DNA from: Lysobacter sp. ISL-50
GTDB lineage: Bacteria > Pseudomonadota > Gammaproteobacteria > Xanthomonadales > Xanthomonadaceae
Length of the DNA stretch: 64,000 bases
Direction of reading: 5' to 3'
Assembly (NCBI RefSeq): GCF_018612875.1
Contig: NZ_JAGGRI010000012.1
Coordinates: forward strand, 31,229 to 95,228
Below the pieces are notes generated by a model. That model was not told the origin of the DNA, made no database searches, and saw only the letters and a program-made list of their open reading frames with translations. Below, in pieces: positions 40,413-49,185 of this stretch. Position 1 is the stretch's first letter; each line of letters begins with the position of its first letter. Both the position numbers and the translations under genes were made by a program.

Positions 40413-40658
40413 TCAGAGCGACTCGTTCACCACGGTCGCATTCGCACGTCCGTCGCCGCAGCTGAACTTCATGACGGCCGGCGGCGGAAACACGGTATTC
40501 GAATCGAACATGCTGTAGCGCACTGCGCCGTCGCTGACCGATTGCGTGACCGAACCGGTCAGACCCAGACCATCCGCGGCCGGATCGGTTTCCTCGAAAT
40601 GCAGATCAGTCGAGAGTGGCGCGGGGTCTTCCGACGGTCGCGAACAAAAATAATCGTT
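40413..40658 (-). pseudogene. Possible gene remnant (C-terminal fragment)
   Basis: A minus-strand frame is open for 81 codons between a TGA at 40661-40659 and a TGA at 40415-40413. It reads as protein-like sequence (SVSDGAVRYSMFDSNTVFPP, then AVMKFSCGDGRANATVVNES) but has no convincing start; ATG codons occur only in its last third. The upstream part is AT-richer. It looks like the 3' end of a gene whose 5' part was lost, possibly to rearrangement around the nearby repeats. No family recognised. The rest of 40098-40713 holds only repeats. Confidence 0.4.
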
Positions 40659-40713
40659 TCATTGCGCTCGATCAGGTTCGGCTGGACGGAGGAACGGACG
40701 CGTCGCGCGCGGA

Positions 40714-41574
40714 TCAGCGTCCCGGAGCCAGCGCCGCGTTGAGCACTTCGGCCAGATGCTCACCGCCCAGGCGCAACTGGGTTTCGGCGAGCGGACGCCA
40801 GGTGGCGACGTACTCCGGCTTCAGCGTGTGTGTCGGCGGATAGAAACCCGGCTGCAGCATCAGCTTGCACGAGTCCTCGGCCCAGCCGGCGGCGTCGGCG
40901 GGCAAGCCGGCGCCGGTCACGGTCGGCACGGCGATCTTGCGCAGCTCGACCAGATAGGCCGCGTCGTTGCGCTTGCGGGTATTGAGCAGGCTGCTGTCCC
41001 ACAGCGAGTGCAGGTTGCCGCCGTAGCCGCCGGGCCGCTCGGGTTCGCCCGGGATGGCCAGCTGGAAGTCGTTGCCGCCCTTGTCGTGGGCGTAGCCGGC
41101 GTGCAGCGGCTGGTGCACGTCGCCAACGATGTGGACGACGAACTTCAGCGCCTGCAGGCGCTCGGCCTGCGGCTTGCCGCGGTCGGCCAGGATCGCGGTC
41201 TGGGCGGCGATGGCGGCGACCGCGCAGTTGCCGTCGGGGCAGTCGCGCGCGGCGTCGTAATGGCATTCGTCTTCGGCCAGGTTCACGTAGTGCCACTTGG
41301 CGCTGCGCTTGCCCAGGTCGGGGTCGTGGGCGCGCAGTTCGTCGGCCCAGTTGGCGATGCCGGGCAGGGTCGGGTCGGGTTCGCCGGCCAGGAGCGTGTC
41401 GGCCTCGGCGCGGGCGGCCGGGGTCATGCCCTCCCAGGCCAGTTCGGCGACCAGGCGATGACCTTGCGGGCCCCAGGCCAGGGCGTTGAGCGGCAACGCC
41501 AGCAGCAAGGCGGCCAGGGCGCGCAGGCGCGGCGAGCGCAGCGGATTACGGACGGGCAGTCGGGTGTTTTTCAT
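40714..41574 (-). CDS. S1/P1 nuclease family protein
   Basis: Zinc-dependent secreted or periplasmic nuclease. 286 aa from the ATG at 41574 (a GTG nine bases upstream is the alternative). After the signal peptide the mature protein starts with the Trp of LAWGPQGHRLVAELAWEGM, whose amino end and His are zinc ligands in this family. Further ligands: ANWADELR (Asp), KWHYVNL (His), VVHIVGDVHQPLHAGYAHDKGGND (His/Asp cluster) and GGNLHSLWDSSLL. All expected trinuclear zinc ligands are visible. Convergent with no gene; lies just right of the remnant at 40413. Confidence 0.93.
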   Translation of the reverse strand: MKNTRLPVRNPLRSPRLRALAALLLALPLNALAWGPQGHRLVAELAWEGMTPAARAEADTLLAGEPDPTLPGIANWADELRAHDPDLGKRSAKWHYVNLAEDECHYDAARDCPDGNCAVAAIAAQTAILADRGKPQAERLQALKFVVHIVGDVHQPLHAGYAHDKGGNDFQLAIPGEPERPGGYGGNLHSLWDSSLLNTRKRNDAAYLVELRKIAVPTVTGAGLPADAAGWAEDSCKLMLQPGFYPPTHTLKPEYVATWRPLAETQLRLGGEHLAEVLNAALAPGR

Positions 41575-41727
41575 GCCGGCCACTTTACTGCACGCGCCGC
41601 GCGCGGCCGCTGTCCGAAACGGGCGATGCGGCCGTCGGGCACGGCCGCGCGGACCGGCGGCGACAGCCGCGCCGGCACCGGTTTACGCGGCCGTCGGAGG
41701 CGGGCCGCGATCGCCGGTTCGCGCCGC

Positions 41728-42351
41728 TCAGAACTTGATGACGTAGGCCAATCCGTAGACCAGCGGATCGATCTCGGCCTTGCCGATCTTCGCGCCGTTG
41801 AGCTTGACGTCGGAGTTGATGTCGATCCAGCGCGCATCCACCCGGATCGCGCCGCGCTCGCCGACGCTGAAATCCACCCCCAGGTGCGCGGCCACGCCGA
41901 CCGAATCCTCCAGCTTGAGCTTGGAACCGCGCAACGGGCCGGTGGTCTTCTCGCTCATGAAGGTGGTGTAGTTGACGCCCACGCCGACGAAGGGCGAGAC
42001 CGCGCCGTCGCTGTTCCAGTGGTACTGCAGCGAGAAGGTCGGCGGCAGGTGCTTGGTCGTGGCGACCTTGCCCAGCCCCTTGATCTCGATGTCGTGCTTG
42101 AACGGCGTCGCCGCCAGCACCTCGATGCCGAGGTTTTCGCGGACGAAATACTCGAACGTGATGGTCGGCTGGACGTTGTCGCCGATTTCCAGCTGGGCCG
42201 CGCCGCCGAGCAGGGAGCCGTTGTTCGACTTGGGCTGTACCTGATGCGCGCCGATGCCGATGGTGTAGCTGCGGGCCTCCTGGGCCAGGACGGGTTGGGC
42301 CGCGCAGGCCAGGGCCGCGGCGAGCACGCCGCCGATCAAACGATGGTTCAT
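41728..42351 (-). CDS. ompW: OmpW family outer-membrane protein
   Basis: 207 aa, eight-stranded small barrel that forms a hydrophobic channel. Signal peptide MNHRLIGGVLAAALACAAQP with cleavage after LAQ. OmpW features: TITFEYFVRENLGIEVLAATPFKHDI, LPPTFSLQYHW, SPFVGVGVNYTTF and the final Phe (VYGLAYVIKF). Single gene, divergent from gap, no adjacent partner. Confidence 0.94.
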   Translation of the reverse strand: MNHRLIGGVLAAALACAAQPVLAQEARSYTIGIGAHQVQPKSNNGSLLGGAAQLEIGDNVQPTITFEYFVRENLGIEVLAATPFKHDIEIKGLGKVATTKHLPPTFSLQYHWNSDGAVSPFVGVGVNYTTFMSEKTTGPLRGSKLKLEDSVGVAAHLGVDFSVGERGAIRVDARWIDINSDVKLNGAKIGKAEIDPLVYGLAYVIKF

Positions 42352-42546
42352 TCCTTGAGTCCCCTGTGGTCGGTGATTGCCGGAAGGCGGAACTGGCTGA
42401 ACAGGCGAACGGCCTGTGCCGCACTCTAATTACGGCCAAGAGCGGTAAACCTTGATTTCCATCGCAATCCGGGCCGGGCGATTGCGGTTCTGCGAACTGC
42501 AGCCGGGTAACGCGGCGGGACTGCGACACCGGCCACGCCTTGCTAG

Positions 42547-43602
<1,056 letters not shown>

Positions 43603-43657
43603 GCCGCGAACCCTCGCCGCGCGCGACCGCCGTATCGGCGGTCCGCGCGAACGGTTG

Positions 43658-43690
43658 AACAGCCCCGCCTCGGCGGGGCTGTTTCGTTTT
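43658..43690 (+). terminator. Rho-independent terminator of gap
   Basis: Arms aacagccccgc (43658-43668) and gcggggctgtt (43673-43683) with a short loop, then tcgtttt. A second hairpin (gcgcg..accgccg / cggcggt..cgcgc) directly precedes it at 43621-43648. Confidence 0.88.
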
Positions 43691-43728
43691 GGCGGCCCGC
43701 TACGTCGCCCGTGCCGCGCGGCGCCGTT

Positions 43729-43755
43729 CGCATCACACGGAAGACATGTGATGCG
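43729..43755. promoter_or_regulatory. Inverted repeat upstream of the cupin/HEAT operon
   Basis: Perfect 9-base arms cgcatcaca (43729-43737) and tgtgatgcg (43747-43755) separated by 9 bases. It lies 245 bases before the first gene of the 44.0-46.0 kb unit, in a gap (43691-43999) that is less GC-rich and has no credible gene. Size and symmetry fit a binding site of a dimeric regulator; TGTGATG half-sites recall CRP-type sites, but spacing differs from the classical 6 bases. Confidence 0.4.
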
Positions 43756-43999
43756 AGCGATGCGAACGCAATCCGAACGCATCGTCGGAGCTGTGATTGC
43801 GGTCGCATCCGTGCTGCTGTTCGCGCGCCGGCTTGCCGCTACTATCGAATCCAGTTGCCCGTCGCGATGCGGCGGACGACGATCCTCCGCGACGATGCGA
43901 TCGTCGCAGAGCCTGTGCGCGTTGGTTGCATGACGCGCAGTGGCGACCGCAGGACGCGGAAGGTTCCAATCCACCGAACCCCAACCAAGGAAGGACGCC

Positions 44000-44863
44000 A
44001 TGGACGCTCAAACGCGTTCGCTTACCGATCCCCGGTTCGCGCAATTCAAGCAGACCGTCGATGACGGCATCGCCGAACGCGGTCTTGCCGCCATCGTCGA
44101 TATGCAACCGCAAGTGGAAACCCTGCTGCGCTCCGGCGCGATCGCCGCGCGGCTGGGCGCTGAATTGCGCGACGTGCTCGCCGACGGCGAGCGCGCGTTG
44201 TGGTGGGAACACTGGAATCGCGGCAGCCTGTGGAGCCGGCACGGCCTGCTGCTGCTGGCCGGACCGGGCTGGTCGCTGCATTTGTCGCGGTATTTCAGCT
44301 CTTCCAGCGGCATCTTCACGCTCTCGCAATACGCCTGCATCGGCGTCGCGGCCGGAGCGATGACGCTGAGCACCTACGCCACCGGCGAGAGCTTCCGCAA
44401 CGCGTATTTCGAGCGCGAGCAAAGCGTGCGGCTCAATCGCCGGATCGAACTCGACGCCGGCCAGGCCGCGGCGATGAGCGCGGGCGATGCGGCGTTCAAG
44501 GTCGATGTGCAGCGGCCGACCATCGTGGCCTTGCTGCTGTCGGAAAGCGCCGCGGATCTGCAGTGGCGCTTCGATCCGGACACCTTGCGCGCCGACAGCT
44601 GCATCTCTGCCCGGCTCAGCGATTCGGAACTGATCTGCATCGGCCGCACCATGGCCGCCATCGGCGCGCAGCAGGCGCCGGAGGTGCTGCTGGAACTGAG
44701 CCGGCATCCGCGCCATTTCGTGCGCTGGTCGGCGATCCAGCATCTGGCCAAGGTCGATCGTCGGATCGCTCTGGATCGCCTGCACGAAGCGCTCGACGAC
44801 GAGCACGACGACATCCGCGCGGCGGCGACGCGTTCGCTCGCCGCCCTGCAACCCGCCCTTTGA
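44000..44863 (+). CDS. Uncharacterised cupin-like / HEAT-repeat protein A
   Basis: 287 aa, cytoplasmic by lack of signal or TM segment. I do not recognise a named family. Residues 1-65 are helical. Residues about 70-190 are a beta-rich block (HGLLLLAGPGWSLHLSRYF, AYFEREQSVRLNRRIELD, PTIVALLLSES) consistent with a cupin-type barrel but without an obvious HxH metal site. Residues about 205-285 are helical repeats of HEAT type (APEVLLELSRHPRHFVRWSA, IALDRLHEALDDEHDDIRAA). Ribosome site aaggaagg upstream of the ATG at 44000. It shares layout and part of its sequence style with the next gene, 16 bases downstream, suggesting ancient duplication and a joint role. Confidence 0.75.
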   Translation: MDAQTRSLTDPRFAQFKQTVDDGIAERGLAAIVDMQPQVETLLRSGAIAARLGAELRDVLADGERALWWEHWNRGSLWSRHGLLLLAGPGWSLHLSRYFSSSSGIFTLSQYACIGVAAGAMTLSTYATGESFRNAYFEREQSVRLNRRIELDAGQAAAMSAGDAAFKVDVQRPTIVALLLSESAADLQWRFDPDTLRADSCISARLSDSELICIGRTMAAIGAQQAPEVLLELSRHPRHFVRWSAIQHLAKVDRRIALDRLHEALDDEHDDIRAAATRSLAALQPAL

Positions 44864-44879
44864 GCCGCGAGGAACCGAC

Positions 44880-45779
44880 ATGGCTTATACCTTGAATGCG
44901 ACCGCCACCTCGACGGCCAGCGAAGACGATTTGTTCGACTACATCTTCAGCCGCGTCGACAGCATGGACCCGGACAGCATCGCCGACGCGGCGCCGGTGC
45001 TGGCCGCCTACGCCAGCGACAGCGGACTGGTGGCGCGCACCATGGCCCAGTCGATGCGCTCGATCCTCGACGGCCAGCCGCCGCCGTTCGTGGCGCCGCA
45101 GTGCTACGTGATCGCGCGGCGCAGGCACATCATGATCCGCGCCAACGTCTGGACGCCGCTCAAGCAGACCGGCGCGCTGCGCAAGAACGAAGAACGCGTG
45201 TACTCCTACGACACCGCCCACGACCACAACTTCAACTTCCTCACCATCGGCTATTTCGGCGCGGGTTACCGCACCCACATCGTGCAGATCGACCCGTCGC
45301 ATTTGAACGGCGAAATCGGCGACAGCGCGCCGATCCTGGATTCGGAAGTCACCAGCCTGCCCAAGGGCAAGATCATGCTCTATCAGGCCCATCGCGACGT
45401 GCATCGGCAGGCGCCGCCGGACGAGTTGTCGATCTCGTTGAACGTGCTGTTCAACAACCAGAGCCAGATTTCCAAGTGCCAGTACAACTTCGTCATCGAA
45501 GAAGAACGCGCGCGGATTCTCAGCTACACCTCGGCCAGCATCCACAGCCGGCTGTCGATGCTGGCGGAAATGGCGGTCATGGTCGGCGGCGACGAACTCA
45601 AGGGCCTGTTCAACGACATCGTCGATGCGCCGCTGTTGCCGCCGCGCATGCGCCTGATGTGCCTGGAAGGCCTGCGCGAAGATCAGGCCGCCTATCGCGA
45701 GGCGATGGAGCGGCTGTACGCGGACGAATCTCAGATGGTGCGCCTGCATGCGCGCGGCGCGCTGAGCCAACTGCAATAA
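44880..45779 (+). CDS. Uncharacterised cupin-like / HEAT-repeat protein B
   Basis: 299 aa, soluble. N-terminal helical part (1-75), then a beta-rich region (about 76-210) with HDH at residues 114-116 (YDTAHDHNFNFLTIGYFG) and His171/His175 (QAHRDVHRQAPPDE). HxH followed by a distant His is the ligand pattern of cysteine-dioxygenase-like cupins that hold a non-haem iron. The last ~85 residues are helical repeats (RLSMLAEMAVMVGGDELKGL, AYREAMERLYADESQMVRLH). Ribosome site gaggaa 7 bases before the ATG. By inference it is an iron-dependent oxygenase-like enzyme, with protein A as a non-catalytic partner and the downstream peptide as a possible substrate; none of this is proven. Confidence 0.75.
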   Translation: MAYTLNATATSTASEDDLFDYIFSRVDSMDPDSIADAAPVLAAYASDSGLVARTMAQSMRSILDGQPPPFVAPQCYVIARRRHIMIRANVWTPLKQTGALRKNEERVYSYDTAHDHNFNFLTIGYFGAGYRTHIVQIDPSHLNGEIGDSAPILDSEVTSLPKGKIMLYQAHRDVHRQAPPDELSISLNVLFNNQSQISKCQYNFVIEEERARILSYTSASIHSRLSMLAEMAVMVGGDELKGLFNDIVDAPLLPPRMRLMCLEGLREDQAAYREAMERLYADESQMVRLHARGALSQLQ

Positions 45780-45840
45780 CGGCCCACGGCGGCGCCGGCA
45801 CGCCGCGGGACCTCATCGGCCGGCACACAAGGAGCAGTCT

Positions 45841-45975
45841 ATGGAAGGTAATCTGCACGTCGAAGATCTGGCTTATGAAGTCGCCCCTTTCAGCGTTTCC
45901 AGCGCTGACGTCGGCGCCATCGTGCGTTCGGTGGAAAGCTCCGGCGATCCCGAGCTGTGGGTCGCGCTGGGCTGA
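45841..45975 (+). CDS. 44-aa peptide, possible substrate of proteins A and B
   Basis: A short gene with a near-consensus ribosome site (aaggag at 45829-45834, 6 bases before the ATG). The peptide begins MEGNLHVEDLAYEVAPFSVS and ends SSGDPELWVALG: acidic, no Cys, no signal peptide, with an N-terminal half that looks like a leader (VEDLAYEV) and a C-terminus carrying Trp. Same strand as the two cupin/HEAT genes, 61 bases after protein B, and followed by a strong terminator. These traits resemble RiPP precursor genes, but a small regulatory or structural peptide is equally possible. Too short for most automatic gene calls. Confidence 0.65.
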   Translation: MEGNLHVEDLAYEVAPFSVSSADVGAIVRSVESSGDPELWVALG

Positions 45976-46006
45976 TACGCGTTGCGCTGATGGATGAATG
46001 CAATGC

Positions 46007-46042
46007 CGCCCCTTCCGGATGCGTCCGGAAGGGGCGTTTGCG
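46007..46042 (+). terminator. Strong terminator after the 44-aa peptide gene
   Basis: Thirteen-base perfect arms (46007-46019 and 46024-46036, cgccccttccgga type) with a tgcg loop, then a ttt run. It lies 31 bases after the peptide stop and 45 bases before the metE stop, so it may also serve metE from the other side. Confidence 0.85.
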
Positions 46043-46087
46043 TGGCCGGGCGCCGTCGCGGGCGTGCGCGCCGCGACGACGGATCGC

Positions 46088-48370
46088 TTAACTCACTTCG
46101 GCCGTGGTCTGCTCGCGCAAGCCCTGCGCCGCCTGCACCATCGCCTGCAACGCCGCCCGCACTTCCGGCCAGCCGCGGGTCTTCAGGCCGCAATCGGGAT
46201 TGACCCACAACTGCGCCGGCTCCAGCACGTCCAGGGCCTTGTCGAGCAGTTCGCTCATTTCGGCCCGGCTGGGCACGCGCGGGGAGTGGATGTCGTACAC
46301 GCCCGGGCCGATGCCGTTGGGATAGCGATAGCGCGCGAACGCATCGAGCAGTTCCATGCGCGAACGCGAGGTCTCGATCGAGATCACGTCGGCGTCGAGC
46401 GCGGCGACCGCGTCGATGATGTCGTTGAACTCGGCGTAGCACATGTGGGTGTGGATCTGGGTGGCGTCGCCCACGCCGCTGGCGGCCAGGCGGAAGGATT
46501 CGCCGGCCCAGGCCAGATACGCCGGCCAGTCGGCGCGCCGCAGCGGCAGGCCTTCGCGCAGCGCCGGTTCGTCGATCTGGATCACCGCGATGCCGGCGGA
46601 TTCCAGATCCAGCACCTCCTCGCGCAGGGCCAGGGCGATCTGCCGGCAACTGTCGGCGCGCGGCTGGTCGTCGCGCACGAACGACCACTGCAGGATCGTC
46701 ACCGGTCCGGTCAGCATGCCCTTGACCGGACGATCGGTCTGCGACTGCGCGTAGCGGGTCCAGTCCACCGTCATCGCCCGCGGCCGCGACACGTCGCCGA
46801 ACAGCACCGGCGGCTTCACGCAGCGCGAGCCGTAGCTTTGCACCCAGCCGTGCGCGGTGAAGGCGAAGCCGTCGAGCTGCTCGCCGAAGTATTCGACCAT
46901 GTCGTTGCGTTCGAACTCGCCGTGCACCAGCACGTCGATGCCGAGCGCCTCCTGCTCGCGCAGGCATTGCACGGTTTCGTTTTCGAGGAAGCTGCGGTAG
47001 GCGTCGTCGTCGATCTTGCCGGCCTTGTGCTCGGCGCGGGCGCGGCGCACCTGCGCGGTCTGCGGGAACGAGCCGATGGTGGTGGTCGGGAACAGCGGCA
47101 GGTTCAGCCGTTCCTGCTGCAGCCTGGCGCGCTGGGGATAGGGCGAGACGCGGTTGGCCATGGCCGGTTCGACCGCGGCCAGGCGCTTGCGCACGCCGGC
47201 GTTGCGCAGCAGCGGCGAGGCCAGGCGCGCGGCGCGCGCGCTCGCGGCCGCAGCCAGATCGCGTTCGGCGTCGGCGTTGCCGGCCAGGGCGTCGGCGAGC
47301 AGGCGCAGTTCTTCGATCTTCTGCCGGGCGTAGGCCATCCAATGCTTGAGCGGCGTCGGCAGCTTCTTTTCCAGTTCCAGATCGGCCGGCACGTGCAGCA
47401 GCGAGCACGACGGCGCCAGCCATTTCGCCCGCGCGCCGGCGCGGCGCGCCAGACTCAGCGCGGCGTCGAGATCGGCGCGCCAGATGTTGCGGCCGTCGAC
47501 CACGCCCAGGCTCAGCGCGCGGTCTTCCGGCAGCAGCGGCAGCACGCTTTCCAGTTGCTGCGGCGCGCGCACCAGATCCAGGTGCAGGCCCTCCACCGGC
47601 AACTGCGCGGCCAGCGTGGCGTTGTCGCCGAGCGCGCCGAAGTAGGTGGTCAGCAGGCGCTGCGGCGCATCGACTTCGGCCAGCGCGGCGTAGGCGCGGC
47701 GGTAAGCGGCACGGTCGGCGTCGTCCAGGTCCAGCACCAGGGCCGGTTCGTCGATCTGCACCCACTGCGCGCCGGCGGCCTTGAGCTTGGACAGCAGCTC
47801 GGCGTAGGCGGGCAGCAGGTGGTCGAGCAGTTCGCGCGGATCGCCGCCATCGACGCGCTTGCCCAGCTTGAGCAGCGACACCGGGCCGAGCAGCACGGGC
47901 CGCGCCTCAAGGCCCAGGGCCTGCGCCTGCGTCAGTTCCGCCAACGGCTTGTCGCCGCGCAGGGCGAAGCGCTGGTTGGCTTCGAACTGCGGCACCAGGT
48001 AGTGGTAGTTGGTGTCGAACCACTTGGTCATTTCCAGCGCGCGCAGATCGCGGCGGCCGTCCTGCAGGCCGCGGGCGAGGGCGAAGTAACCGCTCAGCGG
48101 GTCTTCGTCGAACGCGGCGCGGTGCGAGGCGGGAATCGCGTCGAACAGCACGCTGGTGTCGAGCACGTGGTCGTAGAGCGAGAAGTCGTTGACCGGCACG
48201 ATGTCGGCGCCGGCCTCGCGCGCGAGCCGCCAATGGCGTTCGCGCAGGGCGGCGGCGGTGGCGTGCAGCGATCGCGCGTCGCTGTCGCCTTTCCAGAACG
48301 ATTCCAAAGCTTGTTTCAGCTCGCGCCGCGCGCCGATGCGCGGGAAGCCGAGAGGGGTGACGCTGATCAT
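46088..48370 (-). CDS. metE: Cobalamin-independent methionine synthase
   Basis: Transfers a methyl group from methyltetrahydropteroyl-triglutamate to homocysteine, without B12. 760 aa from the ATG at 48370 (MISVTPLGFPRIGARRELKQ), the family length; the longer upstream frame lies in the riboswitch leader. N-terminal substrate domain (WFDTNYHYLVPQF), then the catalytic barrel: FPTTTIGSFPQT, GIDVLVHGEFERNDMVEYFG, IHTHMCYAEFN (zinc His and Cys), ISIETSRSRMELL and VNPDCGLKTRGW (zinc Cys). Controlled by the cobalamin riboswitch just upstream. Confidence 0.97.
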   Translation of the reverse strand: MISVTPLGFPRIGARRELKQALESFWKGDSDARSLHATAAALRERHWRLAREAGADIVPVNDFSLYDHVLDTSVLFDAIPASHRAAFDEDPLSGYFALARGLQDGRRDLRALEMTKWFDTNYHYLVPQFEANQRFALRGDKPLAELTQAQALGLEARPVLLGPVSLLKLGKRVDGGDPRELLDHLLPAYAELLSKLKAAGAQWVQIDEPALVLDLDDADRAAYRRAYAALAEVDAPQRLLTTYFGALGDNATLAAQLPVEGLHLDLVRAPQQLESVLPLLPEDRALSLGVVDGRNIWRADLDAALSLARRAGARAKWLAPSCSLLHVPADLELEKKLPTPLKHWMAYARQKIEELRLLADALAGNADAERDLAAAASARAARLASPLLRNAGVRKRLAAVEPAMANRVSPYPQRARLQQERLNLPLFPTTTIGSFPQTAQVRRARAEHKAGKIDDDAYRSFLENETVQCLREQEALGIDVLVHGEFERNDMVEYFGEQLDGFAFTAHGWVQSYGSRCVKPPVLFGDVSRPRAMTVDWTRYAQSQTDRPVKGMLTGPVTILQWSFVRDDQPRADSCRQIALALREEVLDLESAGIAVIQIDEPALREGLPLRRADWPAYLAWAGESFRLAASGVGDATQIHTHMCYAEFNDIIDAVAALDADVISIETSRSRMELLDAFARYRYPNGIGPGVYDIHSPRVPSRAEMSELLDKALDVLEPAQLWVNPDCGLKTRGWPEVRAALQAMVQAAQGLREQTTAEVS

Positions 48371-48582
48371 GATGAGTACCTGCGATGCGTGGGCATGACG
48401 CAGGGCAACGAAGGAAACCACGGCCGCGGCGGCCCGCACGCGGATGCGCCGGACTCCATCGCGAACCTTGGCTTCGACCTTCGCCCCCGCGGGCGAACCG
48501 GTCCACGCTGCGCGGACGGCGTGCGGACACGCCGTCCGGCGCCACGCGGGCCGGAGTCGGACGGAAGGCGAACCTTCCGGTC

Positions 48583-48815
48583 GCGGCAGGTCTTCGGGCT
48601 CGGGACTTGGAGCCAGGAATAGAGTCCTCTGAACTCTACCCCTCGCTCTTTCCTACTAAGGCCGCTTCCCGGGCATGTCGCCCAGTGCCATGGCCCGTTC
48701 GTTTCCCATACCGCTGCGGGGCAGCTCCGGATTCGAACCGGATTCCCTCTGGCCACCGCCGGCGCGAGGCCGTCGATGGCGTGTCCCATCGCTTTATCTT
48801 TATGAAGCGATGTTC
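48583..48815 (-). ncRNA. Cobalamin riboswitch upstream of metE
   Basis: On the minus strand the leader contains the hallmark cobalamin-aptamer segments in order: GCTGCCCCGCAGCGG, ATGGGAAACG, then the B12 box region CATGGCACTGGGCG with GGGAAGCG, and the 3' segment GCCCGAAGACCTGCC. About 210 bases (48371-48582) separate it from the metE start and would hold the expression platform. It should switch metE off when adenosyl- or methylcobalamin is plentiful. The core is nearly identical to the aptamer upstream of nrdA. Confidence 0.93.
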
Positions 48816-48892
48816 ACCGTAACGGCGCCAAGGTACGCAGCGGGCGGGGCGAAGTCAATCGGCCGGCGGAGGATGGGCGGGAGCGAAAGCAA

Positions 48893-48990
48893 GAAGTCTT
48901 TTGTGGGAGGGGCTTCAGCCCCGATGCTTTTCGCTCAGATCGCGGCGATCAGATCGAAAGGCATCGGGGCTGAAGCCCCTCCTACAAAAG
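48893..48990. repeat. Inverted pair of REP elements
   Basis: One REP in the agtcttttgtgggaggggct orientation (48893-48926) and one in the opposite orientation (48963-48990), with a short spacer containing a smaller palindrome (gatcgcggcgatc). Same family as the elements around the RAYT gene. Confidence 0.85.
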
Positions 48991-49185
48991 CCGCGGCGGC
49001 GGCACGCGCCCGGCGGCTGGCGTTCATCCGCCGCCGACGAAGATGGCATCACGCTGATGCCGGTAACGCCGTACCTCACGCCGCCGTTGAGCTTGGCGAA
49101 GGCTGGGGCTAACGTTTGCACCGGCGCTACGCGCACGGCGCGGACCAGGACGGTCCCGCGCGATCCCGAATCCGGTGGGTGGAAC

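Noticed and set aside
40542..40742. 66-codon plus-strand ORF upstream of the nuclease stop
   Set aside because: Arg-rich, no ribosome site, overlaps the minus-strand remnant, which reads more like protein.
48367..48822. Several small ORFs on both strands near the metE leader
   Set aside because: They overlap the cobalamin aptamer and its expression platform, and have no ribosome sites or family similarity.
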